NCBI GenBank assembly: GCA_001899005.1
Contig: MKUW01000015.1
Coordinates: 186,001 to 250,000, forward strand
Source of the DNA: Chloroflexi bacterium 44-23
GTDB taxonomy: Bacteria > Chloroflexota > Anaerolineae > Anaerolineales > Anaerolineaceae
DNA: 64,000 bases
Reading direction: 5' to 3'
Under the pieces are notes generated by a model, which saw only the letters and a program-made list of their open reading frames with translations, searched no databases and was not told the origin of the DNA. The position numbers and the translations under genes were made by a program. Numbering within the stretch: the stretch's first letter is position 1; every line of letters starts with the position of its first letter. Positions 11,385 to 19,977 of the stretch are shown in pieces.

Positions 11385-11413
11385 AAAACGGTTGATTAAT
11401 CATCAACCGTTTT
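11385..11413. terminator. Bidirectional terminator between the rlmI-like gene and ssrA
   Basis: A perfect 12-base inverted repeat (11385-11396 with 11402-11413) has a 5-base loop, with A-tract and T-tract ends. It serves both convergent genes. Confidence 0.85.
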
Positions 11414-11414
11414 G

Positions 11415-11810
11415 TGGAGATGGCGGGAATTGAACCCGCGTCCGAAAGATTAGATCATCGAACATCTACAAGTTTAGTTGGTTCATCGTTTCCTAACCAG
11501 ATCAGCGAACCGACAAAACTGAAAAGGCACTATCAGCTTGAGCCCGAGAGCTCTCTTTCGATCAGAACGCTGAATGCTGACCGGCACCCTAATCTTGTGA
11601 CGCCCACTTTACCACCGATTAGGGGACGGGGTAGGCGGACGTGGATCCCGTAAGATCCATTTAGCTACTACTTACTCACTAAGCAGCGAGGGGCATAGCA
11701 GCATATGTGTTTGTGCGATTGGCACTTGTTTTGTGTACTGAGTTTACGATGTCGGTACCTCTCGACTTGCAGTCCGGGATCAGCTTCCTCCGTCGAAGCC
11801 TGTCATCCCC
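11415..11810 (-). ncRNA. ssrA: tmRNA (ssrA)
   Basis: The minus-strand 5' end GGGGATGACAGGCTTCGACG and 3' end with 'GGGTTCAATTCCCGCCATCTCC' form the tRNA-like acceptor (GGGGAUG/CAUCUCC with discriminator A) and T arm. The length of 396 bases is in the usual range for a one-piece tmRNA. The tag reading frame and several pseudoknot-like stems lie between. CCA is not encoded. It rescues stalled ribosomes together with SmpB, which is not in this window. Confidence 0.97.
11679..11723 (-). other. tmRNA proteolysis tag reading frame
   Basis: The frame GCC AAT CGC ACA ... GCT GCT TAG encodes the tag ANRTNTYAAMPLAA (14 residues). It ends in the usual L-A-A degron and starts with the usual Ala resume codon. 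Confidence 0.88.
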
Positions 11811-11819
11811 GATAGTGAT

Positions 11820-11825
11820 ATTATA
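11820..11825 (-). promoter_or_regulatory. -10 box of ssrA
   Basis: TATAAT on the minus strand lies 9 bases before the tmRNA 5' end. The -35 is weak (TTATTT at 17 bases). Confidence 0.6.
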
Positions 11826-11874
11826 TCATGTATGCAGGTTATAAATAATTAAATTTAATTAAAATTTCGGCGCC

Positions 11875-11955
11875 ATTTCAAAAATTAGTGGCAGAGTGTT
11901 CTTAGGAGGGCAAATGGACGCCTAAGAGCACTCCTCAGCCTTGTTTTATCGAAAT
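11875..11955. repeat. Dispersed hairpin element, copy 2
   Basis: The core hairpin at 11894-11933 has 18-base arms around a 4-base loop and is imperfect. The left flank 'AAAAATTAGTGGCAGAGTGTT' and right flank 'CACTCCTCAGCCTTGTTTTAT' match the other two copies. It lies just upstream of the ssrA promoter. Confidence 0.8.
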
Positions 11956-12065
11956 GATTTAAAATTCGTATAGATGAAAAATCTTGGTACGAATTTGAAA
12001 AAGATTATACAATTATTATACGTACTATTGCTGATAGTTGAGCTTGAAGTTTAGAATTCGACCAT

Positions 12066-12770
12066 ATGAAAACAAAAAAAATATTCCTGGAATTTAAATC
12101 GTTATCCAAGTCTTACCTGGACGGCTCGCGCCAACAAAGGTTAGTCTTAGATGATATCTCCGAGCAGTTTTTCGAGAGAGAAATAATCGGCATCGTTGGT
12201 AAAAGCGGCAGTGGAAAAAGTACTTTACTTAATCTTATTTCAGGCATTGATCAGGTATCGAGTGGAGAGATTGAACTTTATGGTGACAATATCGCCAGCC
12301 TGAATGAACGACAACTGACCAAACTTCGAAGAAACCAAATTGGATTTATTTTTCAGTTCTTCAACCTTTTGCCTACATTAACTGTGTGGGAAAATGTCTG
12401 TTTGCCGCTGGAGCTGAAGAATTTGATAAGCCCTCAGGATTACCAAAGGGCGGAATCCTTTTTAGACGAGGTCGGGATGGTTGATCGAAAAGATGAATTT
12501 CCGGATAAATTGTCCGGCGGGGAACAACAGCGGGTTGCGATTGCACGTGCGCTGGTTCACAAACCCAGCTTGATATTAGCGGATGAACCAACCGGCAATC
12601 TGGACGAACAAAACGCTTCCATTATTATGGAGCTTCTCATACGCCTGACCAGGGAGAGCGGGAATAACATGATCTTTGTTACTCATAACAAAGATGCAAC
12701 TATCTATGCTGATAGAGTATTTAGCATTCATCACGGAAAATTGGTTCAACAGAAAAAATTGACGGCATGA
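12066..12770 (+). CDS. ABC transporter ATP-binding protein (LolD/MacB/AttE type)
   Basis: A 234-residue ATPase with Walker A 'GKSGSGKST', a Q-loop in 'FIFQFFNLLPTLTVWENV', signature 'LSGGEQQRVAIARAL', Walker B 'LILADEPTGNLDE' and a switch His in 'VTHN'. The FNLLPTLTVWENV text is typical of the MacB/LolD family that powers FtsX-like permeases. It overlaps the permease gene by 4 bases. With the two downstream genes it forms an exporter-like unit resembling Agrobacterium AttE-AttFG-AttH. Substrate unknown. Confidence 0.93.
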   Translation: MKTKKIFLEFKSLSKSYLDGSRQQRLVLDDISEQFFEREIIGIVGKSGSGKSTLLNLISGIDQVSSGEIELYGDNIASLNERQLTKLRRNQIGFIFQFFNLLPTLTVWENVCLPLELKNLISPQDYQRAESFLDEVGMVDRKDEFPDKLSGGEQQRVAIARALVHKPSLILADEPTGNLDEQNASIIMELLIRLTRESGNNMIFVTHNKDATIYADRVFSIHHGKLVQQKKLTA

Positions 12771-15307
12771 AATTATGGCGTTTTAGTCTCAGATACTTAT
12801 CAAGAAATCTCTGGCAAACAATTTTACTAATCGTCGGGATAATGTTGGGTGTAGCAGTGGTTGTGGCAATTGATTTCTCTAATGCCAGTGCAAAAATTGC
12901 TCTCGATCTCAGTACCCAAAGTTTGATTGGGAAAAGTACACACCAGATCATTGCAGCTAATGGCGGTCTTGATGAAAAATTATTCGTGGATCTAAAAAAT
13001 TCAGGAAAACTGAAAATTTCATCACCAATCGTCGAAGGATATATCAGCATCCCGAGCTGGCAAAATCAAGCGGTACATTTATTGGGTGTTGATCCGTTGC
13101 TTGATTATCAAATGCGAGATATCTACGGGCAGAATACAACAGTGTTGCCACAATTGTTGAGTACCTTTGCAAAACCCATGCAAGCAATCCTGTCTAAAGG
13201 GTTGGCTGAAAGCCATAATCTTTCAATTGGCCAATCGCTTCCAATCGAATTTGAAGGTAAGAATTTTATCCTCAAGATTGCAGGGATTATTGACAGCCAG
13301 GACCCGCTGGTGCGTCGATCATTAGAGGGGTTGATCATAATGGATATTAGCTCAGCCCAGGAAATATTGGGGCAAATTGGATTACTCGATCGAGTCGATA
13401 TTCGTTTGGTGAATGATCTGGAAAAAACCGAGTTGGAAGCTGTATTACCGGAAGGAACCTATTTGGTTCCCAGCAACCAACAAAACATCCAGGTCAACCA
13501 AATGGTTTCTGCGTTTCAAATTAATTTAACTGCTTTGAGTCTTTTGGCTCTTGTTGTCGGGATGTTCTTGATTTATAACACGATGACTTTTTCTGTTGTT
13601 CATCGCCGCGAGTTGATTGGTTATTACCGAAGTTTTGGTTTTTATCGGCGCGAAATTTTTATGATGATAATTTTCGAAGCCTTGATCATAGCAATTCTCG
13701 GTACTGTAAGCGGAGTGGTTCTCGGAATATTACTTGGCCGGCAAACAATAGGATTGATCTTACAAACGATTAATGATCTTTATTTTGTTACCACGGTTAG
13801 CGAAGTAGGTTTACCTATTTCAAGCTTGATAAAAGGTTTGATTCTGGGTATCATCGCAACGGTGGCGGTTTCTTTGCCGCCAGCTTGGGAGGCCACCCGA
13901 GTCACCCCTCACAATGCAAGTATTCGCTCGGGCCTTGAACAGAAAACGAGCACTTCCCTCAACCGTTTGTTAATCCTGGCTGTATTTTTGCTGATTGTAG
14001 CCGGTATCTTGCTGGCAGTTCCAATTTTTTCTAGTCTGTGGTGGGCATTTGCAGCCACATTTTTTATCGTTGTTGCATTTTCTTTATTAACCTCTGTACT
14101 TTTAAAGTTTGCTCTTCCGGCGGTCGCACTGGTTGTTAAGCATTATTTTGGTTTAATTGCAGGTATGGCCGTGCGCGAATTACACCGTTCGCTCAGTCGA
14201 ACAGCAATAGCCATTTCATCTTTGATGGTTGCCATCTCGGTCACAATGGGGATGACGATTATGATTGAAAGTTTCCGAAATACAGTTGATATCTGGTTGA
14301 AAGAAACTCTGGTCGGTAATATTTATCTTTCTGTGCCAAATCAGTTCAGCAATCAATCGAATGCAGTTATAGAACCGGAAGTGTCGAGCCAAATTTTAGA
14401 AAATCCCGCAATAGCAAGTTGGACCTCCCTATCCACAATCTATCAAAATACTTCTGCAGGCGAAATTCAAATAAATGTAATTAGCAATGATAAGATCGCC
14501 TACGAACGATTGTTCGTCAGTACTGTGATTCCAGAAGAAAAAATCTGGACTGCCATGCAAAACGGGTCAGTATTGTTATCAGAACCTCTTGCACGCCGTT
14601 TGGATTTATCAGCCGGAGATATTTTAGAATTGGATTCTAGCAAAGGCCCAGTCTCACTTTCGATTGCTGCTGTTTTTTATGATTATGCTTCCAATCAGGG
14701 TCATCTGTTAATAGCCAAAGATTTTTATGAAAGCCATTGGAAGGCAGCCGGAATTACCGCTCTCTCACTCAATGTGCACGATGGTATTGATGTGCCAACG
14801 GTAGTCAATGATTTGATCAAATTGAATCAAACGCAGTCCCAGAAACTTGTTATTCGTGATAATAAAACGCTGCAACGCGATGCGTTAGGTGTGTTTGATC
14901 GAACTTTTCGGGTAACAGATGCTCTCAGGTTTATTGCCACGATAATATCCATCATCGGTATTGTCAGTGCTGTCCTTTTAATTCTTTATGACCGAAAGCG
15001 TGAATTTGGTATTCTTAAAGCGATAGGTTTGAGTTCTTCAGAATTGTGGCGCTTAATTCTGACAGAAACTGGGTTAATGGGCTTCTTTGCTGGAATCTTC
15101 GCCATCCCGACCGGCTACGTTGTATCATTGATACTCGTCTATATCATTAATTTACGTTCCTTTGGCTGGACGATTCAATTCCAATTTAGTTGGATTTATA
15201 TATTGCAAACCTTATTGATCGCTTGGGTGGCCTCGTTGGTGGCTGGTATATTTCCAATCTTGGCCATAAATAAAATGGAGATTATTGAGGTAATCCGCAA
15301 TGAGTAA
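12767..15307 (+). CDS. FtsX-like ABC permease, two-module (AttFG-like)
   Basis: An 846-residue membrane protein with an N-terminal anchor ('TILLIVGIMLGVAVVVAIDF'), a MacB-type extracytoplasmic domain, an FtsX core of three helices (about residues 250-370), further central helices, a second extracytoplasmic domain, and a second FtsX core at the C-terminus ('RFIATIISIIGIVSAVLLILYDRKREFGILKAIG'). One polypeptide thus holds both permease halves that are separate AttF and AttG in some bacteria. MacB-type systems act mechanically on the extracytoplasmic side rather than passing substrate through the membrane. It overlaps its neighbours on both sides. Confidence 0.9.
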   Translation: MKLWRFSLRYLSRNLWQTILLIVGIMLGVAVVVAIDFSNASAKIALDLSTQSLIGKSTHQIIAANGGLDEKLFVDLKNSGKLKISSPIVEGYISIPSWQNQAVHLLGVDPLLDYQMRDIYGQNTTVLPQLLSTFAKPMQAILSKGLAESHNLSIGQSLPIEFEGKNFILKIAGIIDSQDPLVRRSLEGLIIMDISSAQEILGQIGLLDRVDIRLVNDLEKTELEAVLPEGTYLVPSNQQNIQVNQMVSAFQINLTALSLLALVVGMFLIYNTMTFSVVHRRELIGYYRSFGFYRREIFMMIIFEALIIAILGTVSGVVLGILLGRQTIGLILQTINDLYFVTTVSEVGLPISSLIKGLILGIIATVAVSLPPAWEATRVTPHNASIRSGLEQKTSTSLNRLLILAVFLLIVAGILLAVPIFSSLWWAFAATFFIVVAFSLLTSVLLKFALPAVALVVKHYFGLIAGMAVRELHRSLSRTAIAISSLMVAISVTMGMTIMIESFRNTVDIWLKETLVGNIYLSVPNQFSNQSNAVIEPEVSSQILENPAIASWTSLSTIYQNTSAGEIQINVISNDKIAYERLFVSTVIPEEKIWTAMQNGSVLLSEPLARRLDLSAGDILELDSSKGPVSLSIAAVFYDYASNQGHLLIAKDFYESHWKAAGITALSLNVHDGIDVPTVVNDLIKLNQTQSQKLVIRDNKTLQRDALGVFDRTFRVTDALRFIATIISIIGIVSAVLLILYDRKREFGILKAIGLSSSELWRLILTETGLMGFFAGIFAIPTGYVVSLILVYIINLRSFGWTIQFQFSWIYILQTLLIAWVASLVAGIFPILAINKMEIIEVIRNE

Positions 15308-16460
15308 GAAAACCATGCTGCTTGTCGTTGCATTTGCCATTTTGGTCATTTTCGGTATGTTCGCTCTGGTACAAAAAAACCCTGATGGTTCTCCATCAAA
15401 TAGCGGGATCACTTTGCTGCCTTCGAGGCCAGAAAGGAATTTTGCACTCGCAGATGAAAAATGGAATTTTAAATTTCCACGTGATCTTGGTGCTCATCCA
15501 CAATTCCAGACAGAATGGTGGTACTACACCGGCAATCTTTTCGATCAAAATGGTCGCCAATTTGGCTATCAACTAACATTCTTCCGTCGCGCAATAAACC
15601 CTGAGCCATTGACTGAACGGACATCTAATTGGGCTACAAATCAGGTTTATCTGGCCCACTTTACGATAACAGATGTATTGCAAAAGCAGCATTATCAAAA
15701 AGAAATCATATCAAGGGGAGCTTTAGGACTGGCCGGGGTTCAATTAAATCCGGATTTCCAAGTAAATTTGTTCGATTGGACCATCCGGCAAATCGGCGAA
15801 TATCAGTATGAACTCAAGGCTGAGAGTGAGGGTTTTTCTATTCAACTCATGCTAACAGACCAAAAGGGAATTATTCTGAATGGAGATCAAGGGTTAAGCA
15901 AAAAAGGTCCAGAAATTGGGAATGCTTCATACTATTTTAGCCAAACCCGATTGGATTCGACCGGCATAGTGACAATCGCTGACCAGGCTTATTCCGTGAC
16001 CGGAAACAGTTGGATGGATCATGAATTTGGGAGCAGTACACTCGGTCCTTCTCAAATAGGCTGGGATTGGTTTTCTCTCCAAATGGATAATAATTTTGAG
16101 TTGATGCTTTTTCAGCTCAGAGAAAATGACGGAAGTATCAGTTCTACCTCAAGCGGCACCCTCGTAGATAGTGACAGTTCAACCATCCGGCTTGGAAACG
16201 AAGATTTCGAAATTCAAGTTTTAGAGACGTGGAAAACAGATGACGGTTTCACTTACCCCAGTCAATGGCGAATAAGTTCTAAAACGGAGAAGTTTGACCT
16301 GACAGTGACACCTGTATTAGCTGATCAAGAAAACCGTTTTTTCTTTCGATATTGGGAAGGCTCCGTGAGATTTGAAGGCCTGTATCAAGGACAACATGTA
16401 ACCGGATATGGTTATGTTGAATTGACTGGATATGCCCAGAGCATGCAGGGTGTATTCTGA
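15300..16460 (+). CDS. AttH/CrtC-like lipocalin-domain protein, membrane-anchored
   Basis: A 386-residue protein with an N-terminal hydrophobic anchor (residues about 6-25) followed by an AttH/CrtC-type lipocalin-like domain. The marker text is 'QFQTEWWYYTGNL', 'FGYQLTFFRRAI', 'YYFSQTRLDSTG' and 'SWMDHEFGSS'. CrtC proteins hydrate carotenoids, but AttH proteins encoded with ABC exporters have no proven reaction. Context with the FtsX-type permease (8-base overlap) favours the AttH role, probably binding a lipid-like substrate outside the membrane. No lipobox is obvious. Confidence 0.85.
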   Translation: MSKKTMLLVVAFAILVIFGMFALVQKNPDGSPSNSGITLLPSRPERNFALADEKWNFKFPRDLGAHPQFQTEWWYYTGNLFDQNGRQFGYQLTFFRRAINPEPLTERTSNWATNQVYLAHFTITDVLQKQHYQKEIISRGALGLAGVQLNPDFQVNLFDWTIRQIGEYQYELKAESEGFSIQLMLTDQKGIILNGDQGLSKKGPEIGNASYYFSQTRLDSTGIVTIADQAYSVTGNSWMDHEFGSSTLGPSQIGWDWFSLQMDNNFELMLFQLRENDGSISSTSSGTLVDSDSSTIRLGNEDFEIQVLETWKTDDGFTYPSQWRISSKTEKFDLTVTPVLADQENRFFFRYWEGSVRFEGLYQGQHVTGYGYVELTGYAQSMQGVF

Positions 16461-16594
16461 TCGGATGGAATTCATGGGTTTTCCGTAAATCAATGGTATT
16501 GATCTCAAGAGTATTAATTGAAGGGACGAAAAAACAGTTTAGAAATCTTAAATCTTTGGCAGACATGTGTTCATTAACTATCTTTTTCCTCAGG

Positions 16595-16638
16595 ACATTA
16601 GATATCTTAAATTTTAAAACATTAGATAGCTTAAATTT
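16595..16638. repeat. Short direct repeat in spacer
   Basis: ACATTAGATATCTTAAATTT at 16595 recurs at 16619 with one difference, a 24-base period, two copies. The spacer 16461-16731 has no gene. Confidence 0.6.
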
Positions 16639-16731
16639 CCTGAAGACATGTGCTCTTTTACAATATCCAGCAATTTACCCCACCCCATATGTGGCGAAAA
16701 AAACCGTTTTCCATCATTTAACCCCTACATG

Positions 16732-16805
16732 TGGGCGGGACAGGGCTCGAACCTGCGACCTCATGTGTGTAAAACATGTGCTCTAACCAACTGAGCTACC
16801 CGCCC
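16732..16805 (-). tRNA. tRNA-Val (anticodon TAC)
   Basis: The acceptor stem is GGGCGGG/CCCGCCC with discriminator A. The anticodon loop TTTACAC gives TAC. The D arm is 'AGCTCAGTTGGTTAGAGC' and the T-loop is GTTCGAGCC. CCA is not encoded. Confidence 0.95.
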
Positions 16806-16819
16806 AAAATAACAAGAGA

Positions 16820-16848
16820 ATTATACTGCCAGCCTTGCCAATCGGCAA
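16820..16848 (-). promoter_or_regulatory. Promoter of tRNA-Val
   Basis: On the minus strand TTGCCG (16843-16848) and TATAAT (16820-16825) are spaced 17 bases apart, ending 14 bases before the mature 5' end. Confidence 0.75.
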
Positions 16849-16897
16849 CCTTTATTGTCTAATTGGTTATATCTACGTTGGAATGGAGTGAAAACCT

Positions 16898-17659
16898 ATG
16901 AAAATTTTGCGCTATTGGTCAGCGAATAAATTACAGACAGGTTGGTACAATGACGGTTTGGTAGGACCAATCGAGGGTGATATATTTACAGAGTTTCGAC
17001 GGTTGGAAGCAAAACTACCGCTTGATAAAGTTAAACTGGCTGCTCCCGTAAATCCGGGAAAAATTATTTGTATTGGCCGCAACTATGGAGCTCATGCAGC
17101 TGAACACGAGGTTGAAGTACCCCAAATTCCGCTGCTTTTCTTAAAACCGCCCAGCTCCGTGATTGGTACTGAAGAAAACATCATCCTGCCTCCTCAATCC
17201 CGGCAGGTTGAACATGAAGCTGAATTGGCTGTTATTATTGGCAAAGCAGGCCGCTGGATTGACACTGAAGATGTATCTGATTATATATTGGGATACACGA
17301 TTGCCAACGACGTTACTGCCCGAGATCTGCAAAGAATGGATGGGCAGTGGACGCGCGCCAAAGGGTTTGATACCTTTTGTCCTCTTGGACCCTGGATAGA
17401 TACTGAACTGAACCCTGTTGACAGTTTAATCACATGCAAGGTAAACGGCGAAGTGCGTCAAATGGGAACGACTCGCGACATGATTTTCCCGGTGTCACAC
17501 TTAATCACGTTTATCTCCAGTGTCATGACTCTCTTGCCGGGAGATGTTGTGTTAACAGGAACTCCAGCTGGTGTGGGGGTTATCAACAGCGGCGATACAA
17601 TTGAAATCGAGATTGAGGGACTTGGCGTGCTAAAAAACTTGGTTACAGTGGATCGGTAA
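16898..17659 (+). CDS. Fumarylacetoacetate hydrolase (FAH) family protein
   Basis: A 253-residue protein with the FAH fold. 'KIICIGRNYGAHAAEH' opens the domain. 'EHEAELAVIIG' and 'NDVTARDLQ' supply the acidic metal ligands (E, E, D). 'KGFDTFCPLGPW' and 'LTGTPAGVGV' are standard family signatures. Members cleave C-C bonds in, isomerise or decarboxylate small diketo or oxo acids, including oxaloacetate. The exact reaction cannot be assigned. GGAATGGAGTG precedes the ATG. It stands alone between tRNA-Val and a structured leader. Confidence 0.92.
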   Translation: MKILRYWSANKLQTGWYNDGLVGPIEGDIFTEFRRLEAKLPLDKVKLAAPVNPGKIICIGRNYGAHAAEHEVEVPQIPLLFLKPPSSVIGTEENIILPPQSRQVEHEAELAVIIGKAGRWIDTEDVSDYILGYTIANDVTARDLQRMDGQWTRAKGFDTFCPLGPWIDTELNPVDSLITCKVNGEVRQMGTTRDMIFPVSHLITFISSVMTLLPGDVVLTGTPAGVGVINSGDTIEIEIEGLGVLKNLVTVDR

Positions 17660-17771
17660 AAAAATCCTTATACAAGATATTCCATTTGTTAGGAAATTAG
17701 TTAGAATTTGGTTAGATTTATAAAAAAAGTAATTTTAACAATATTTTTCGATTTTGTTAGTAGGAAGCAAT

Positions 17772-17838
17772 GACACGAATGTGATATTGGTCGCTTTTCT
17801 GGAATTCCAGAAGCATTCGTCGAGCTAAGTAGCGAAAC
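17772..17838 (+). ncRNA. Candidate structured leader of the response-regulator gene
   Basis: ACGAATG at about 17775-17781 can pair with CATTCGT at about 17814-17820, enclosing a TCTGGAATTCCAGA palindrome (17798-17811). This fold ends shortly before an intrinsic terminator that itself lies only 16 bases before the next start codon. It could be an attenuator, an unrecognised riboswitch, or a short RNA. I match it to no known family. Confidence 0.4.
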
Positions 17839-17866
17839 CGGCCTAATTTTTAGGCCGATTTTTATT
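17839..17866 (+). terminator. Intrinsic terminator just upstream of the response regulator
   Basis: CGGCCTAA (17839-17846) pairs with TTAGGCCG (17850-17857) across a 3-base loop, followed by ATTTTTATTT. It lies 223 bases after the FAH gene but only 16 bases before the next start. Confidence 0.8.
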
Positions 17867-17882
17867 TAAGGATGAGGCGGCT

Positions 17883-18629
17883 TTGCTTTCATACAATGCA
17901 CAGACCCAGAATTTAGGAATAGACTTGGACACGCGCCATATATCAAATAAGCGGGTGTTGGTTGTTGATGATGATGTAGACACGATAGATCTCATCAAAC
18001 AGATCCTAATTTTAGCAGATTTTGATGTGGCAAGTGCACAGAGCGGTACCGAAACAATGAAGATTCTTAACCGTGTTAAACCAGATGCGATTTTGCTCGA
18101 TTTAATGATGCCCGAGATGGATGGCAAAACTACATTAGAACAGATTCGCGGAGTTACCAATACTCCTGTTTTGGTGGTTTCTGCCATCACTAATAAAGAA
18201 GCGATTGTAGATTTACTAAATTCCGGCAGCGATGATTACATTACCAAACCCTTTGATCGGGCGGAAATGATCGCTCGAATAAATGCTCAAATTAGAAGGG
18301 CTCATTCAAATCAATTTTTTGATGGAGTATCCATACCGGAATTAAACTTAGTTCTTGATTTTTCCCGTTCTGAAATATTTCTCGATGGAATTCCGGTACA
18401 ACTTTCACCGAAAGAATTGGCAATTATGCAATGTTTAACACAAAATATTCCAAACGTGGTTCCATATCAACAGATCAGTCAGCATGTATGGGGGAGTTAC
18501 CAATCAAAAAGCAAAAATCGTATCAAGTATCTTATTTATAGTATTCGCAAGAAATTCTCAGCCATTGATCCTAAAACAGAGATCATTACAACTGTAGGTC
18601 GCAATGGCTATCGTATTCGTACCGTTTAG
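17883..18629 (+). CDS. OmpR/PhoB-type response regulator
   Basis: A 248-residue protein with a receiver domain (about 23-140: 'VLVVDDDVDT', phospho-acceptor D in 'DAILLDLMMPEMDG', 'VVSA', K in 'DYITKPFD') and a C-terminal winged helix ('LSPKELAIMQCLTQN...VGRNGYRIR'). The start appears to be TTG with AAGGATGAGG upstream. It sits directly after an intrinsic terminator, so expression may depend on read-through. No partner histidine kinase is present. It is 17 bases upstream of the sortase-substrate gene, suggesting control of the cell-surface module. Confidence 0.92.
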   Translation: MLSYNAQTQNLGIDLDTRHISNKRVLVVDDDVDTIDLIKQILILADFDVASAQSGTETMKILNRVKPDAILLDLMMPEMDGKTTLEQIRGVTNTPVLVVSAITNKEAIVDLLNSGSDDYITKPFDRAEMIARINAQIRRAHSNQFFDGVSIPELNLVLDFSRSEIFLDGIPVQLSPKELAIMQCLTQNIPNVVPYQQISQHVWGSYQSKSKNRIKYLIYSIRKKFSAIDPKTEIITTVGRNGYRIRTV

Positions 18630-18646
18630 CATTAATGGAGGCAAGA

Positions 18647-19831
18647 ATGAACAAAAATTACCAACCCGTTTTAAGATTAATTAATCGTATCTTTTATTTA
18701 GTGGGAATATCGCTGATTGCATTTGCAGTTTTGTTGTCATCTATTAATTTTCCGGTAAGCGCAGTCGATGGTGGATCCCCGGTTCTTTCGTTCATATCAG
18801 GCTGCACAGGAAACTGTCGCGTTATAAGAGCAAAAATTATCAACAACAGTTCCTATGCGATGGTGACTGATGGCATATTCGAAGTGTATTATTCAGCTGA
18901 CGGAGATCCTCGTACCGGTACGTTGGTCTTCACAGGATCTTACTCGGCGTTAGACGCTGGTGGGCACGCGCTGCTCGAGTTCTATCCTAATTTTGTAAGT
19001 GGCAATTACATCTTCAAATCGTACCAGACAACTGGAAACCCGGGCAATCCTCCCATATGGAGTAATTCTTGCCATTTAGAATGTGCAGTTCCAACAACAA
19101 CGAATACACCCACCGTTACTGCTACCGCTACGTCAAAGTTCACAGAAACCAGCACGCCAACTTTTACAAAGACATACACCCCAACGAATACGGCCACTTT
19201 TACAGAAACGGCTACTGTTACGTTGACTCCAACGAATACAGCGACGTTTACACCAACCCCCACATCAACATTTACACCCACCTTTACATCTACCTTCACC
19301 CCTACCAACACAGCAGTGGTCACCATTACCCCTCAAGATCCTACCCCGACGCCAATTACCCCAACGCCCACTTTCACAAATACACCTGAGGGTCCAACCG
19401 CAACCAACACCCCTGAGCTACCGACAGCTACGAACACACCTGAGCAACCGACGGCTACGAACACACCTGAGCAGCCAACCGCAACCAACACCCCTGAGCT
19501 ACCGACAGCTACGAACACACCTGAGCAACCGACGGCTACCAACACACCTGAGCAGCCAACTTCAACACCACAGGAATTTACAGCAACACCTCAAGACCCA
19601 ACACCTACACCTCAAAGTCCCACTCCTACTGGTGAGACATCAACCCCTGTGGCAACAGTACCTCCGCCCCCAGTAATCGATACACCCAGTGTTCTAATCC
19701 CGGTTACCGGAGCAGACATGAGCCCGGTCGCAAAAGTAAATCTTGTTCAGGATACCATGCTCAATTTAGGTCTAGGCTTCTTAGGATTTGCATTTGTCTT
19801 CACCGGAATTCGCAGAAAATTTGGCCTATAA
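18647..19831 (+). CDS. Thr/Pro-rich surface protein with IPVTG-type sorting tail
   Basis: A 394-residue protein. It has a signal peptide (about residues 12-38, 'ISLIAFAVLLSSINFPVSA'), a globular head (about 40-145) with a C-x3-C and other paired cysteines, a long Thr/Pro stalk, and a tail 'LIPVTGADM' followed by a hydrophobic helix and 'RRKFGL'. That layout is a sortase substrate, and the next gene is a sortase. The stalk holds seven 9-residue repeats. I start at the second ATG, which has GGAGG 6 bases upstream; the first (18635) has none. The head domain is not recognised. Confidence 0.88.
   Translation: MNKNYQPVLRLINRIFYLVGISLIAFAVLLSSINFPVSAVDGGSPVLSFISGCTGNCRVIRAKIINNSSYAMVTDGIFEVYYSADGDPRTGTLVFTGSYSALDAGGHALLEFYPNFVSGNYIFKSYQTTGNPGNPPIWSNSCHLECAVPTTTNTPTVTATATSKFTETSTPTFTKTYTPTNTATFTETATVTLTPTNTATFTPTPTSTFTPTFTSTFTPTNTAVVTITPQDPTPTPITPTPTFTNTPEGPTATNTPELPTATNTPEQPTATNTPEQPTATNTPELPTATNTPEQPTATNTPEQPTSTPQEFTATPQDPTPTPQSPTPTGETSTPVATVPPPPVIDTPSVLIPVTGADMSPVAKVNLVQDTMLNLGLGFLGFAFVFTGIRRKFGL
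19379..19567 (+). repeat. 27-base tandem repeat, 7 units
   Basis: Seven units encode NTPE(G/L/Q)PTAT. Units 2 and 5 are identical and units 3 and 6 differ by one base, giving an 81-base higher-order period of the type produced by slippage or unequal exchange. The region lies in the stalk of the sortase substrate. Confidence 0.9.
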
Positions 19832-19843
19832 AAAATAATATTA

Positions 19844-19884
19844 AAAGGATGGTTCGGGTTTGAATTATCTCTGAACCATCCTTT
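19844..19884 (+). terminator. Intrinsic terminator after the sortase substrate
   Basis: AAAGGATGGTTC (19844-19855) pairs with GAACCATCCTTT (19873-19884) across a 17-base loop, followed by AATTCTTT. Confidence 0.75.
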
Positions 19885-19977
19885 AATTCTTTGGATAACC
19901 GCTAATGATAAGGAGAATTAGGCCTTCGTAAAAAATAATTTGGTAAATTAAAACTTGGACATGAAAGAATTTGCTAC

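Noticed and set aside
15300-16460. Carotenoid hydratase CrtC
   Set aside because: The fold is shared, but the neighbours are an FtsX-type ABC exporter and there are no carotenoid genes nearby, so AttH-like is the safer call.
17772-17866. Cyclic-di-GMP (GEMM) riboswitch
   Set aside because: The conserved GGCAAACC and GACGCAAAGCC cores are absent, so I list it only as an unknown structured leader.
19006-19545. Long antisense frames rich in Val/Gly under the Thr/Pro stalk
   Set aside because: They are the complement of ACC/CCT-rich repeats, with no ribosome site and no domain.
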